Origin: Ruegeria arenilitoris
GTDB taxonomy: Bacteria; Pseudomonadota; Alphaproteobacteria; Rhodobacterales; Rhodobacteraceae
Direction: 5' to 3'
Assembly: GCF_013032855.1 (NCBI RefSeq)
Contig: NZ_WQDA01000002.1
Span: 496,001-560,000 of the forward strand
DNA length: 64,000 bases
Part shown: positions 20,139-29,112 of the stretch, in pieces
Position numbering within the stretch: position 1 is the stretch's first letter
Layout: each line of letters begins with the position of its first letter
Notes under the pieces: model-generated
What the model saw: the letters and a program-made list of their open reading frames with translations, nothing else
What the model was told of the DNA's origin: nothing
Database searches by the model: none
Position numbers and translations under genes: made by a program

Positions 20139-22430
20139 CTACCCTTTCAACTCGGGCTGCTGACGCGGCCCGTTCAGTTGCTGCAGTACCTGCTCACGCT
20201 GACCGAACAGGGCGACCCGCCCATCCGTCAGCAGCATGATCTTGTCCACCACGTTCAAAAGCGTCGGTTTCTGGGTGATCACGACCACGGTAATCTTGTT
20301 TTCCCTCGCCTGCTCGATTGCCCGGGCCAGCGCCTTGTCGCCCGCGACATCCAGGTTCGAGTTCGGCTCGTCCAGAACCACCATCCGCGGATTGCCAAAG
20401 AAGGCGCGCGCCAGCGCGATCCGCTGTTTCTGACCGCCAGACAGGGGCGAGCCATCGGCAGCGACCACGGTCTCATACCCCTGTGGCAAGGTGGCGATCA
20501 TGTTGTGCACGTCGGCCAGAACTGCAGCATCATGAATTTGCTCATCGGTGGCATCGGCGCGCATTCGGCCGATATTGTCCTTGATCGTGCCCGGAAACAG
20601 CTGAACGTCCTGCGGCAGGTACCCGATGCTTTCGCCGAACTGGCGCGGATCCCAGTTTCGGATATCCATCAGGTCGAGCCGCACGCTGCCCGAGGTCGGC
20701 AGAATCGATCCTACCAGCGTTTTGCCCAGCGTGGTCTTGCCCGCGCCCGAGTTGCCGATGATCGCCAGCGTCTCGCCCGGGTTGAGCGAAAAACTGATGC
20801 CGTTGAGAACCACGCGTTTGGTACCCCCGGGTACAAACAGAAGGCGTTCAACATCCACTCGTCCCTCGGGGCGGGGCAAGCGCAGCTTCTCATACTGAAG
20901 CGCCGAATTGGACAGCAATGCCTTGATGCGGCTGTAGGCACCGCGGGTCAGCAGGAATGTATTCCAGCCCTCGATTGACCCTTCGATTGGCGCAAAAGCC
21001 CGCCCAGCGATGATCGAGGCCGCGATCACCATGCCGCCCGTGATTTCGCCTTGCAGGGCCAGATAGGCCCCCCATCCCAGAATGCCGACCTGCGTCAGCA
21101 GGCGTACGGTGCGCGAGATCGCCGCGAACACCACGTTTCGGTCCTGCGCCCGGACCTGCCAGGTCAGGGAGTTGGCGGTGTCGCGTCCCCAGATCCGAAC
21201 CGCCTCGGGGATCATAGCTAGTGCGTTGATGATCTGGCTGTTCCGCGACATCGAATCCAGATGCTGGTTGGCTAGTGACTGGGCCATGTTGGCCTCGGCA
21301 AACGGTTTGGCCGTCATCCGCTGGTTGATCAGCGCGATAACCATCAGGATCACGGCCGTCACCACCACGATCATGCCCAACTCTGGGTGAACCAGAAAAA
21401 TCATAAGGATGAACAACGGCGCAAAAGGAACATCCAAAAAGGAGAGAAGGGTGCTTGAAACGAGAAAGCCGCGGATTTGCTGCAGATCACCCAGCGTCTG
21501 ATACTCGCGTCCCGTCCCGTGCAACGAGGCATGCGCTGCGGCACTGAGGGTCGGAGCACCCAGTCGCGCCGCCACTTCGACCCCGGTGCGCATCAACATG
21601 AAGCGCCGCACCGCATCGAAAGCCGATTGAAAGATGATTGCCCCGGCCACGATCGCGGTCAGCATGATCAGCGTGTCCAGCGAGCGGCTGGTCAGCACCC
21701 GGTCACTGATCTGGAACAGGTAGATCGGGATCGCCAGGATCAACAGATTGGTCGCGCAGGTCAGTACCAGAACAAAGGCAAGGTTTCGCCATATCGCTCG
21801 CATCGAGGTCCGAAGGGTGCGTTGAAAGTCTTCGGGCGGCGTGCGCTTGTGAAAAGTTTGGGGTGGCCCTTTGCCGCCGCCATCGCCTGAACCAGTACGC
21901 AGCAGCGGCTTGTTCGCTTCGGCCTCGATAGTGGTGCCCATGCGATCCGTCCCACCCGACCGGGACGAGGGGGTCATGCGCGCGGTCGGGCTTTCGACGG
22001 TTTGCGGTTCCGAGTCCTCGGCATTGGCCACCCCTTCGCCGTCACCCGCACGCCCTTCCACAGCGACGGTCTCCGGCGTTTCGCGCCGTCGGGGAGAGGC
22101 GGCGCTGAATGTTGTTTCTAGTGTGTTGTCGTCTGTTATTTTCTGATCGGTTTCGTCCCGGGCTTCCGGTGCCGGAGCCGCTGCATTGCGAGCAACCTCT
22201 TGCTCCTTCTGCGCCGTGGCCGGGCCCTCCTGCGCTGCCTTGTTCTGGCTCTGCTCGGTCACGGGCACGCGCATCTCCTTGGTCAGCCTTAGCCGTGCGG
22301 TCAGCCGTTCCGTTGCAAATGACGAGCCAGACACCATGTCGCTGGGTCGCGAAGTCAGAGGCTGTCCGCTTCCCGACCGGTCCAGCGGGCTGGCATATCG
22401 GGTGCGGCGCGACGAAAAAACGATCGACAT
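20139..22430 (-). CDS. type I secretion ABC exporter (PrtD-like)
   Basis: A protein of 763 residues. The ATG at 22430 follows GGAAGG at ideal spacing. The first ~195 residues are acidic, polar and low complexity, unusual for PrtD (about 580 residues). Then come six membrane helices (from about 215) and the ATPase: Walker A IGNSGAGKTTLG, signature LSGGQKQR, Walker B MVVLDEPNSNLD. The H-loop histidine is replaced: VVVITQKPTLL instead of the usual THRP. No peptidase C39 domain is present, so double-glycine leaders are not expected in the substrates. Confidence 0.93.
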   Translation of the reverse strand: MSIVFSSRRTRYASPLDRSGSGQPLTSRPSDMVSGSSFATERLTARLRLTKEMRVPVTEQSQNKAAQEGPATAQKEQEVARNAAAPAPEARDETDQKITDDNTLETTFSAASPRRRETPETVAVEGRAGDGEGVANAEDSEPQTVESPTARMTPSSRSGGTDRMGTTIEAEANKPLLRTGSGDGGGKGPPQTFHKRTPPEDFQRTLRTSMRAIWRNLAFVLVLTCATNLLILAIPIYLFQISDRVLTSRSLDTLIMLTAIVAGAIIFQSAFDAVRRFMLMRTGVEVAARLGAPTLSAAAHASLHGTGREYQTLGDLQQIRGFLVSSTLLSFLDVPFAPLFILMIFLVHPELGMIVVVTAVILMVIALINQRMTAKPFAEANMAQSLANQHLDSMSRNSQIINALAMIPEAVRIWGRDTANSLTWQVRAQDRNVVFAAISRTVRLLTQVGILGWGAYLALQGEITGGMVIAASIIAGRAFAPIEGSIEGWNTFLLTRGAYSRIKALLSNSALQYEKLRLPRPEGRVDVERLLFVPGGTKRVVLNGISFSLNPGETLAIIGNSGAGKTTLGKTLVGSILPTSGSVRLDLMDIRNWDPRQFGESIGYLPQDVQLFPGTIKDNIGRMRADATDEQIHDAAVLADVHNMIATLPQGYETVVAADGSPLSGGQKQRIALARAFFGNPRMVVLDEPNSNLDVAGDKALARAIEQARENKITVVVITQKPTLLNVVDKIMLLTDGRVALFGQREQVLQQLNGPRQQPELKG

Positions 22431-22466
22431 AAACAAACCTTCCGGTCACTCGTAAAAAAGGGAAAA

Positions 22467-24422
22467 TCAGGTCAGGATGGATTGCATTCCTACATTGGCG
22501 TCCAAGTCTTCGGGCGTCAGGACAGGAGCGGTCGGGCCGCTGACTGGTTGCCCGGCGGTCATTGCCTCTTCCATCAGGATTGCGATGGCTTCATTGGCAA
22601 ATTCCGGGCTGATCTCGTTCTCGGGCAAGTCGATGAGACTGGCCTGGTGCAGCAAAAGCTCGGAATATGCGCCCTGCCCGGCCATGACAACGGAGTCCAC
22701 GCCCAGCTTGTTGATGTTGGCCGCATTCAGCATCGCGTTGCTGCCGGCCACGACTTCGGTACTGGCCCCATGCGGACCGGACAGGAAAATGTCATCCTGA
22801 TCGGCAAGCATGGTGACCTGCTCAAGAATATTCACCTGCAGCAGGTTTCCGTCGATCTTCAGAACGCGCATCTGCTCCATACCCGCGAACATCGGATCGT
22901 TCAGCAATGCGTCCTCGAGCGCCGCCATGTTCATTTCATTCAGAGTCATGGCCTCGGCCATGTTCTCCTCAAGCGCCTCCTGCAGGTCCAGGCCGTTGAT
23001 CATCACCGAGGCCTGGTTCATCAGCAGGTTTTCGTTCGCACCTCCGGCAGGTCCGGCTAGGCCACCTGACACCAGGTCGTCATCCATCAGGACAAGCGTC
23101 TGGAACAACATGTCGACCGAGATCATGTCGCCGCCGATCATGATCAGGTCATAATAGTTGCCGAGTTGAACAATATCGGCCACGTTGACCATCTGGTTGC
23201 CACCCATCGCATACATGGTCGAAGACGCGGAAATCTCGGTCTGGATATGGTCGATATCGGTGGCGTTGATGACCTGCTTGAGGAAGTTGGCAACCACCAG
23301 ATCGCCATGGATCCAATCGACGGTCAAAAAGGACGGCTGCCCGGCCCCACCAGCGACGGCCGAGGTTCCGGCAAGCCACGGCGCAGGATTCGCCTCTGTT
23401 TCAATCTGGGCGGATTGGACGACGTTGGTGCCCGCGCCGCTGCCGGTGTTTCCGACATCAACATCTGATACCAGCGCGACCTGGCTGATCATCGTCAGGC
23501 TGATCGCTTGTCCACCCACGGCGATGAAGGGGGCATCCACCCAACCGACGTTCAGTGCGACTTCGTTGATCGCAAGATTGCCGCCGGTGACAACGGTATG
23601 ACCCTCGTGTGACTCCGGCCCCTCGGACTGGCTCCACTCGGCCGGATAGGACTGTGACACCAGATTTTCCTCAGCCTCCTCGGGCTGGTGGTAGGCCGGC
23701 AGAAGATCGCTCCAGACCGGAGCCTCCGACACGTGTTGACCGTTTACGATGATGCCTTCCGCGTCTTCACCTTGGAATTGGTGAACCGTGACACCTTGGA
23801 CCGATCCGTTCATCGGTGTCGTTATCTGTTCGACCAGCGTATCCAGGTATTCTGGCGTCATGTAGTCCGGTATCGCCAGTGAAGGCGCCGCCATCGCATG
23901 AAGCGACTGCGCCACGTCCAGCGCGGCCTCGGCCTGCGCTGTCAGCATCGCCGCATCGCGGAAGTCGCCCGCGCCGACGGTATCATTGTCGCGCAGGACC
24001 AATGTCTGGAATGTGTAAGTGACGGCAGACCCTATCAGGTCGCTGACGACCTGCGGCTGCAACATCAAGAATTGCGGCCCGACCGAGATAGGCAATTCGG
24101 ACTGCGGAACGAATCCGCCCGGCGCCAACGGGTCACCGATCTGGATGCTCGACTCGAGCATCGGACCGGCGGGTGGCAGCGGCAACTGCGGGTCCGCGGG
24201 CGGTTCGGGGAAACGGTAGGGAAGCGGGTCGTAGTCCTTGGGCTTCAGATCCAGATCGGCCTTGACGACAATCCTGATCGGATCCTCCAGGCCTTCAACT
24301 TCGGCCAGCCGTCGGAGCGCCGTAAACTCCTCGTATTGCTGCCGCAGGATGGCCTGTTCCATCGTGAGCTGAAAAGTACCAATAAAATGCGCGATCGTTT
24401 CCGTAATGCTGTCAAGTGACAT
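22467..24422 (-). CDS. repeat-bearing protein of type I secretion locus, unknown function
   Basis: A 651-residue acidic protein; I chose the ATG at 24422 over a GTG 18 bp upstream. The N-terminus (to about 60) is helical, then a Pro-rich stretch, then a series of degenerate repeats with the pattern G[GN].[IL].V..L.Q...L.D.D: GDMISVDMLFQTLVLMDDD, GNLLQVNILEQVTMLADQDD, GQAISLTMISQVALVSDVD and FQTLVLRDNDTVG. No RTX nonapeptides and no Sec signal are seen. Between the Gly-rich protein and the exporter, it is most simply read as a secreted partner or a scaffold; this is inference. Confidence 0.75.
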   Translation of the reverse strand: MSLDSITETIAHFIGTFQLTMEQAILRQQYEEFTALRRLAEVEGLEDPIRIVVKADLDLKPKDYDPLPYRFPEPPADPQLPLPPAGPMLESSIQIGDPLAPGGFVPQSELPISVGPQFLMLQPQVVSDLIGSAVTYTFQTLVLRDNDTVGAGDFRDAAMLTAQAEAALDVAQSLHAMAAPSLAIPDYMTPEYLDTLVEQITTPMNGSVQGVTVHQFQGEDAEGIIVNGQHVSEAPVWSDLLPAYHQPEEAEENLVSQSYPAEWSQSEGPESHEGHTVVTGGNLAINEVALNVGWVDAPFIAVGGQAISLTMISQVALVSDVDVGNTGSGAGTNVVQSAQIETEANPAPWLAGTSAVAGGAGQPSFLTVDWIHGDLVVANFLKQVINATDIDHIQTEISASSTMYAMGGNQMVNVADIVQLGNYYDLIMIGGDMISVDMLFQTLVLMDDDLVSGGLAGPAGGANENLLMNQASVMINGLDLQEALEENMAEAMTLNEMNMAALEDALLNDPMFAGMEQMRVLKIDGNLLQVNILEQVTMLADQDDIFLSGPHGASTEVVAGSNAMLNAANINKLGVDSVVMAGQGAYSELLLHQASLIDLPENEISPEFANEAIAILMEEAMTAGQPVSGPTAPVLTPEDLDANVGMQSILT

Positions 24423-24555
24423 CTGGACTATCCCTGTCACCCTTTCCGGCAGAAAATTTCCGGGTCTGGGTTAAGTTGGACCGAGGCCATGAAACACGGC
24501 CCCGGTGTTTTCATCAAAGACCGGAGGCCGAAATCGCGGCCTCCGGGGTCAGGCA

Positions 24556-26910
24556 TTATGCCTCGGTGTCGTCGCTCGCGTAGGTCGAGCTCATCGAACC
24601 GCCAACCATCGTGGTATCGACCGAGTTGCCAAGCACGTTGGCGCCCATGACGATTGTCTGGTTGAAGGCCGAGGTATCGACCACTGCTGCTGCCGACGCG
24701 TAGGATTCACCGGTGACGATACCGTCGCCACCATTGTTGGAACCCCAAGTGCCGCCATTGCCGCCGGCTCCGCCGTCACCTGAATAGGCGCCGGCCGCGC
24801 TGCCACCGGTGACTGCGCCACCCGTGGTATCGCCGGACATGGCGCTACCCATGGCGTAGCCGCTGGTACCACCATTGGCCGCAGACGCACCGCCTGCACC
24901 ACCGGCTCCCGAGCTGGCCGCGCCAGTCGCGCTACCGGATCCGGTCGAGGTGGCATCGTTGTCGGTGTACGACGCGCCGCCGTATCCCGCGATGGCTTCG
25001 GCCAGACTGTCGGCGGAACCGTTTGTGTCAGCGTCAGCAAAGACTTCTGCCGCACCACCGGTACCGGCCGTGTTGACCGCATCCGCAGAACCCGCACCGT
25101 TACCGGACGAGGTGGACGTTGGCGTCGTGGTCCCACCGGCTCCGCCAGCGCCTTCTGCACTGGACGAACCCGAACCGGTTCCGTTTGCCGCGCCATTGGC
25201 CGCGTTCGAACCGCCGGCTCCGCCGGTTCCGGTCGACGTCTGCGGGTTGCTGGCTGCACCGTTCACGTCACCGGGCGACTGGCTGATATTCGGACCGCTT
25301 GCGGCCAGATCGCCGACGCCCTGTGCGCCAGAGTTGGCTGCCGAGCTGCCGCCCGTGCCGGCTCCGCCGGACCCTGGGCCACCGGTTCCGGCACCGCCGG
25401 TTCCTGCGCCGCCGGTTCCAGCACCACCGGTGCCCGCTCCGCCGGCACCCGGGTTGTTGCCCGTGGTTCCGCCGCCACCGGTCGCAGCGTCGGTATCAGC
25501 CGCATTCAAGGCCGGACCACCATCCGCGATTTCCTGGTTCAGCGCTGCAATGGCTGCTTCGACCATGGCCGAGAATCCGCCGGATCCCTCGCCACCAGAG
25601 CCTTCGCCACCAGCACCTTCACCACCCGAGCCCGAGCCGCCGGAACCCGTGCCACCGGAACCAGACCCGCCGGTGCCATTGGCGCCACTTTGCGCGCCGC
25701 TGCCAGCCATGCCCGCACCCGTGTTGCTTCCGGCCGTCGCTTCATTCGCTTCGGTCGTACCGGTGCTATTGTTCGATGCAGAACCCGAGTTCGATGACTC
25801 GCCGTTGCCGCCATTGGCGCCGTTCGCACCCGACTCGTTTCCGGCCAGGCCAAGGCCCGCGCCGATCGAACCGGTCGCGTTTTCACCACCGTTGGCATTG
25901 CCTTCCGAGTTGGCGCCGGACAGTCCCAGACCAAGGCCAAGACCGATCGAGCCGGCATTACCGCCTTCACCGCCAGTTCCCTGGCCGTTGGCATTCGAAC
26001 TGCCGGTGTTGTTGGCGCTGGAGGTGCTGTTGGCGTTGCCGCCATTGCCAGCCGTGCTTTCGCCACTGGCTTCGGCGCCCGACAGACCAAGACCCAGGCT
26101 CGTGTTGTTGGCGCCGCCCGAGGCCGCACCGTTGCCGCCTTGCGAAGCCGCGCCGGCATTGCCGGTGTGGCCGCCCAGCGCGAATGCGTGGCTGCCATTG
26201 GTCTCGCCGCTTGCTGCACCGCCGTAGCTGGTTCCGCCGGAACCCGAGTTACCGCCGCCGGAGGATGAACCGATACCTTCTTCGGCATAGGCCGAACCGC
26301 CCGTCGCGCTTCCGTTCTGATAGAACGATCCGTCATTCGACAGGCTGGGCGAATCCAGCGTGTCATCGTCACTCAGGTTGGCCAACTGGTTGTTGATCGA
26401 CGACATATCATTGCCGTCACCATTCATCGAGATGGACAGGTTCAGATCATCGCCGGGATCATAATTCACGTCGTTCCCGGCCGTGATGACATCACCGATG
26501 GATGCCGAGTCACCGATATCCAGATCGACCTGGTCATCGTCGCGCGGGATCCACTCGCCTTCACCGAAATCGATGTTGATCGAGTTCGCGATGCTGTTGC
26601 TGTCATCGCCGCCATTGACGTTCGATTGCTGCTGACCTTGCTGTTGGCCCTGCTGCTGAGCCTGGCCCTGATCCTGACCCTGGCCCTGTTCGTTCGCAAC
26701 TTCAGTCGCCTGAGCCTGAGCCTGGTTCTGTTCGTCTTCGTTATTTGCAGCGTTTTGAACTTCCTGACCCTGCTGCTGTTGCTGCGCGGTCAGTTCGGCC
26801 TCGATATTTGCTTCTTCGACGGGAATTTCCACCGAGATCGGAGCTTCGAGATTTTCAACATTAACTTCGTCAACGGTCGTGACATTGGTATTGTTCACAT
26901 TGCGTCGCAT
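24556..26910 (-). CDS. very Gly/Ser/Ala/Asn-rich putative secreted matrix protein
   Basis: A 784-residue protein; the ATG at 26910 follows GGAAG. Residues 1-60 are polar (MRRNVNNTNVTTVDEVNVEN), followed by a Gln-rich run (QGQDQGQAQQQGQQQGQQQ, about 80-105), an acidic DDD region (120-200) and then some 500 residues of Gly, Ala, Ser, Asn and Thr. Short repeats recur, such as GAGTG five times over and SLGLGLSGA three times. The last 45 residues (SAFNQTIVMGANVLGNSVD) are less repetitive and could be the secretion signal. No RTX motifs or Cys. Likely exported by the adjacent ABC system. Confidence 0.75.
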   Translation of the reverse strand: MRRNVNNTNVTTVDEVNVENLEAPISVEIPVEEANIEAELTAQQQQQGQEVQNAANNEDEQNQAQAQATEVANEQGQGQDQGQAQQQGQQQGQQQSNVNGGDDSNSIANSINIDFGEGEWIPRDDDQVDLDIGDSASIGDVITAGNDVNYDPGDDLNLSISMNGDGNDMSSINNQLANLSDDDTLDSPSLSNDGSFYQNGSATGGSAYAEEGIGSSSGGGNSGSGGTSYGGAASGETNGSHAFALGGHTGNAGAASQGGNGAASGGANNTSLGLGLSGAEASGESTAGNGGNANSTSSANNTGSSNANGQGTGGEGGNAGSIGLGLGLGLSGANSEGNANGGENATGSIGAGLGLAGNESGANGANGGNGESSNSGSASNNSTGTTEANEATAGSNTGAGMAGSGAQSGANGTGGSGSGGTGSGGSGSGGEGAGGEGSGGEGSGGFSAMVEAAIAALNQEIADGGPALNAADTDAATGGGGTTGNNPGAGGAGTGGAGTGGAGTGGAGTGGPGSGGAGTGGSSAANSGAQGVGDLAASGPNISQSPGDVNGAASNPQTSTGTGGAGGSNAANGAANGTGSGSSSAEGAGGAGGTTTPTSTSSGNGAGSADAVNTAGTGGAAEVFADADTNGSADSLAEAIAGYGGASYTDNDATSTGSGSATGAASSGAGGAGGASAANGGTSGYAMGSAMSGDTTGGAVTGGSAAGAYSGDGGAGGNGGTWGSNNGGDGIVTGESYASAAAVVDTSAFNQTIVMGANVLGNSVDTTMVGGSMSSTYASDDTEA

Positions 26911-27514
26911 AACAATCTTCCATTTTTGAAGCGCCAGACCGCCATTCATCTACAAAGCGATATTCGGCGCGGTTGAAAAATATTATTGAGCATCCATTCG
27001 CGAAACTGCGCATGTCTGCGGCCTTGTCTTTCGAATGATGTGTTGTCACCCCCCTTTCTCGGCCAAGCCGATTCCGTGACTGCTCAAAATCACGCGAAAA
27101 TACGCGGGCCGCAGACACGCCAGGTACAAGTACACTTCGCAAATTGAAGCACGACACAGGGTACAGATGCTGTTCGGTCTGCCTAGCTGGCAGAAAGTAT
27201 TAACATCACTAAAGCGATGATTTGCTTACCGTATTACTCGAACACGCGTTTCAGGGTCGAGTTCGAAGCCGAATTGGCCTGCCACAAAAGCCGGAAAAAT
27301 TTAGTTATTTGAATCCCGATATTTAAGCGGCCTGACCGTCAAACGACCTTAATCGAAAGTTCTAAAACCCGGTGATTCTCAAAGCCGTACAGTTGTCGAA
27401 AACTGAACTTTCTGGTATACTCAATACATATTTTTAATTGTTTTTATTCAGTTTCACCCCGGCCAATAACGGCCAATTCAGGACGTAATCTGGGGTATTT
27501 AGGGGGGCGCAAAT
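26911..27514. promoter_or_regulatory. 604-bp divergent control region of the secretion locus
   Basis: No gene is supported here. It is noticeably AT-richer than its surroundings, in particular 27290-27450 with ATATTTTTAATTGTTTTTATT. A tandem repeat CGGCCAAT occurs at 27460-27467 and 27470-27477, one helical turn apart, about 40 bp before the regulator start. A GGGGGG Shine-Dalgarno precedes its ATG. The length suggests several transcription-factor sites controlling both directions. Confidence 0.55.
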
Positions 27515-28267
27515 ATGAGCATTTCTGAATTAAGTAACAGTTCCAGCACGATCGACAAAAGTGAAGATTTCATGATTGTTTTTGTTGGGAAAGAGCTCTT
27601 CTACTCCAACCAGACCCTGCGAAGCGTTCAGCACGAATTCGGCGTGGCAGCCCATCGGTTTGAATCCCTCGCGGCATTCTTGTCCGAGGCGAGCAATGCT
27701 GAGGGTTCCGGCAAGATTGTTGTCGTGGATCAGATCATGATGGAGGATCTGCTGGCCCATCCCTCCGATTATGTTCGATCGTCCATGCCGGGATGCCTTG
27801 CCTTCGCATACCGCAAAGAGGACGCAGCCCGTTTCGTTTTCGAGCGATGGGACCGATCCCGGTACGGACCAATCGGGTATCTTCCGATGAACGTCGCCCC
27901 GGACGCATGGCGCGCGATCCTGCGGCTGCTGATGCATGAAGAGTTGTACCTGCCGGGATTTGTAGCCAATTGCGTTGCATCGAAGCCGTGCGCGAAAACC
28001 CCAACTGCAGCCCGGGAAACTCCGAAATCCCCTGCGGCTGGCCCTCTGTTGTCTAAACTGACCAGGCGCGAGAAGCAGGTTCTGCAGCTTGTCTCCGAAG
28101 GCAAAAGCAACAAGGCTATCGCTGCCCAGTTGGGTATCACCGAACACACGGTCAAGCTGCACATGCACAACGTGTCGGGCAAGATCGGTGTCAGCAACAG
28201 AACGGCAGCGGCGCATTTCTTCTTTGAGGCGGCGGCGCAAGACGCGCACCGAACTTCGGTTGACTGA
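27515..28267 (+). CDS. LuxR-type regulator with CsgD-like architecture
   Basis: The product has 250 residues. The N-terminal 140 resemble a degenerate receiver domain: KIVVVDQIMMED may correspond to the beta-3 Asp region, and IGYLPMN to the KP region, whose Lys is missing. The C-terminal HTH (about 178-238) is intact: LTRREKQVLQLVSEGKSNKAIA then LGITEHTVKLHMHNVSGKIG. CsgD and VpsT share this unphosphorylated receiver plus LuxR layout and drive biofilm matrix genes. Being divergent from the secretion operon, it probably controls it. Confidence 0.85.
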   Translation: MSISELSNSSSTIDKSEDFMIVFVGKELFYSNQTLRSVQHEFGVAAHRFESLAAFLSEASNAEGSGKIVVVDQIMMEDLLAHPSDYVRSSMPGCLAFAYRKEDAARFVFERWDRSRYGPIGYLPMNVAPDAWRAILRLLMHEELYLPGFVANCVASKPCAKTPTAARETPKSPAAGPLLSKLTRREKQVLQLVSEGKSNKAIAAQLGITEHTVKLHMHNVSGKIGVSNRTAAAHFFFEAAAQDAHRTSVD

Positions 28268-28757
28268 CGACTTCGAAGCCAGGTTCGATCGGTTGATCCT
28301 TTTGGTCGGCCGCCTGAACTATGTCTGGACGAACACCGAAAGCCTGCTGATACATCTGATTGCCGGCCTCTCGGGGACCAACAAAGACGTAGCCGTCATC
28401 ATTTTCCTGACCCTGAACACGACCCGCGCCCGAATTGATCTGGTCGAGCGTCTGGCAAAGATGGACGGAAGGCCGGCCTCGGTTCGTGATCCGATCCTAG
28501 AGCACACGCAGCGGCTCAGCCGTCTGTCTGGCATCCGCAACAAGTTCAACCACTGCATCTATTCCTTCGACCAGGAAACCGGGAACCCCAAAACGATCCT
28601 GATGCGCATTGCCGATCGAAAAACCGACATCAAGCTGGGACGCGAAGATACGGTCGACGAACAGGCGATGCAGGAAATCGAGGATGTCGTCGCGCAGCTG
28701 TCGGCGGCGAACCAGGACATCTGGCGGCTGATCTCCAAGCTGGGTTATCCGGTCTGA
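28260..28757 (+). CDS. HEPN-like small protein coupled to the regulator
   Basis: A 165-residue alpha-helical protein. The most plausible start is TTG at 28260, which overlaps the end of the regulator gene by 8 bp; there is no independent Shine-Dalgarno, so coupled translation is likely. Around residue 100 the segment SGIRNKFNHCIYSFD contains R-N-x3-H, the signature of HEPN domains, several of which are RNases in toxin or defence systems. The rest is not recognisable. The link to HEPN is an inference from the motif and the helical character. Confidence 0.65.
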   Translation: MTDDFEARFDRLILLVGRLNYVWTNTESLLIHLIAGLSGTNKDVAVIIFLTLNTTRARIDLVERLAKMDGRPASVRDPILEHTQRLSRLSGIRNKFNHCIYSFDQETGNPKTILMRIADRKTDIKLGREDTVDEQAMQEIEDVVAQLSAANQDIWRLISKLGYPV

Positions 28758-28789
28758 CGATCGCCCTCGGCCAAGTCGACCAGTGTGTT

Positions 28790-28875
28790 TGGTGCGGGCG
28801 GTGGGACTCGAACCCACACGGCGCTAGGGCCTTCGGATTTTAAGTCCGATATGTCTACCATTCCATCACGCCCGC
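28790..28875 (-). tRNA. tRNA-Leu (anticodon TAA)
   Basis: Read on the minus strand, a GCGGGCG acceptor arm at 28875 pairs with CGCCCGC near 28794. The anticodon arm CGGACTTAAAATCCG gives TAA, a variable arm of class II type is present, the T-arm reads GTGGGTTCGAGTCCCAC, and CCA is encoded (28790-28792). The 86-nt length fits tRNA-Leu. Confidence 0.95.
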
Positions 28876-29112
28876 ATCCGGCCGGTCTGCTGCACCGGCG
28901 CCGGATCACGTGCCGAACACTTACACGCACCCATACCGATTGCAAAGACCGCAAGCGGTTAATTCGCCAGCCAGATCAACGCCGTTTGGTTCAGGGCAGG
29001 TAGCCACTTTTCCCAGGGAACAGGAAGTGTGCATTTCTCGCATTTCACCCCTATGCCTTGACAGATTGACTGCATTTCTATGACGTCTGCCGGATCGTTG
29101 AGGGAGGCCGCG

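Noticed and set aside
24875..26227. 450-residue Pro/Ala-rich plus-strand frame
   Set aside because: It is the reverse-complement shadow of the Gly/Ala-rich gene; GGC/GCC codons read backwards as Pro/Ala, and there is no ribosome-binding site.
24556..26910. RTX toxin/adhesin
   Set aside because: No GGxGxDxxx nonapeptide series is present despite the high Gly and Asp content.
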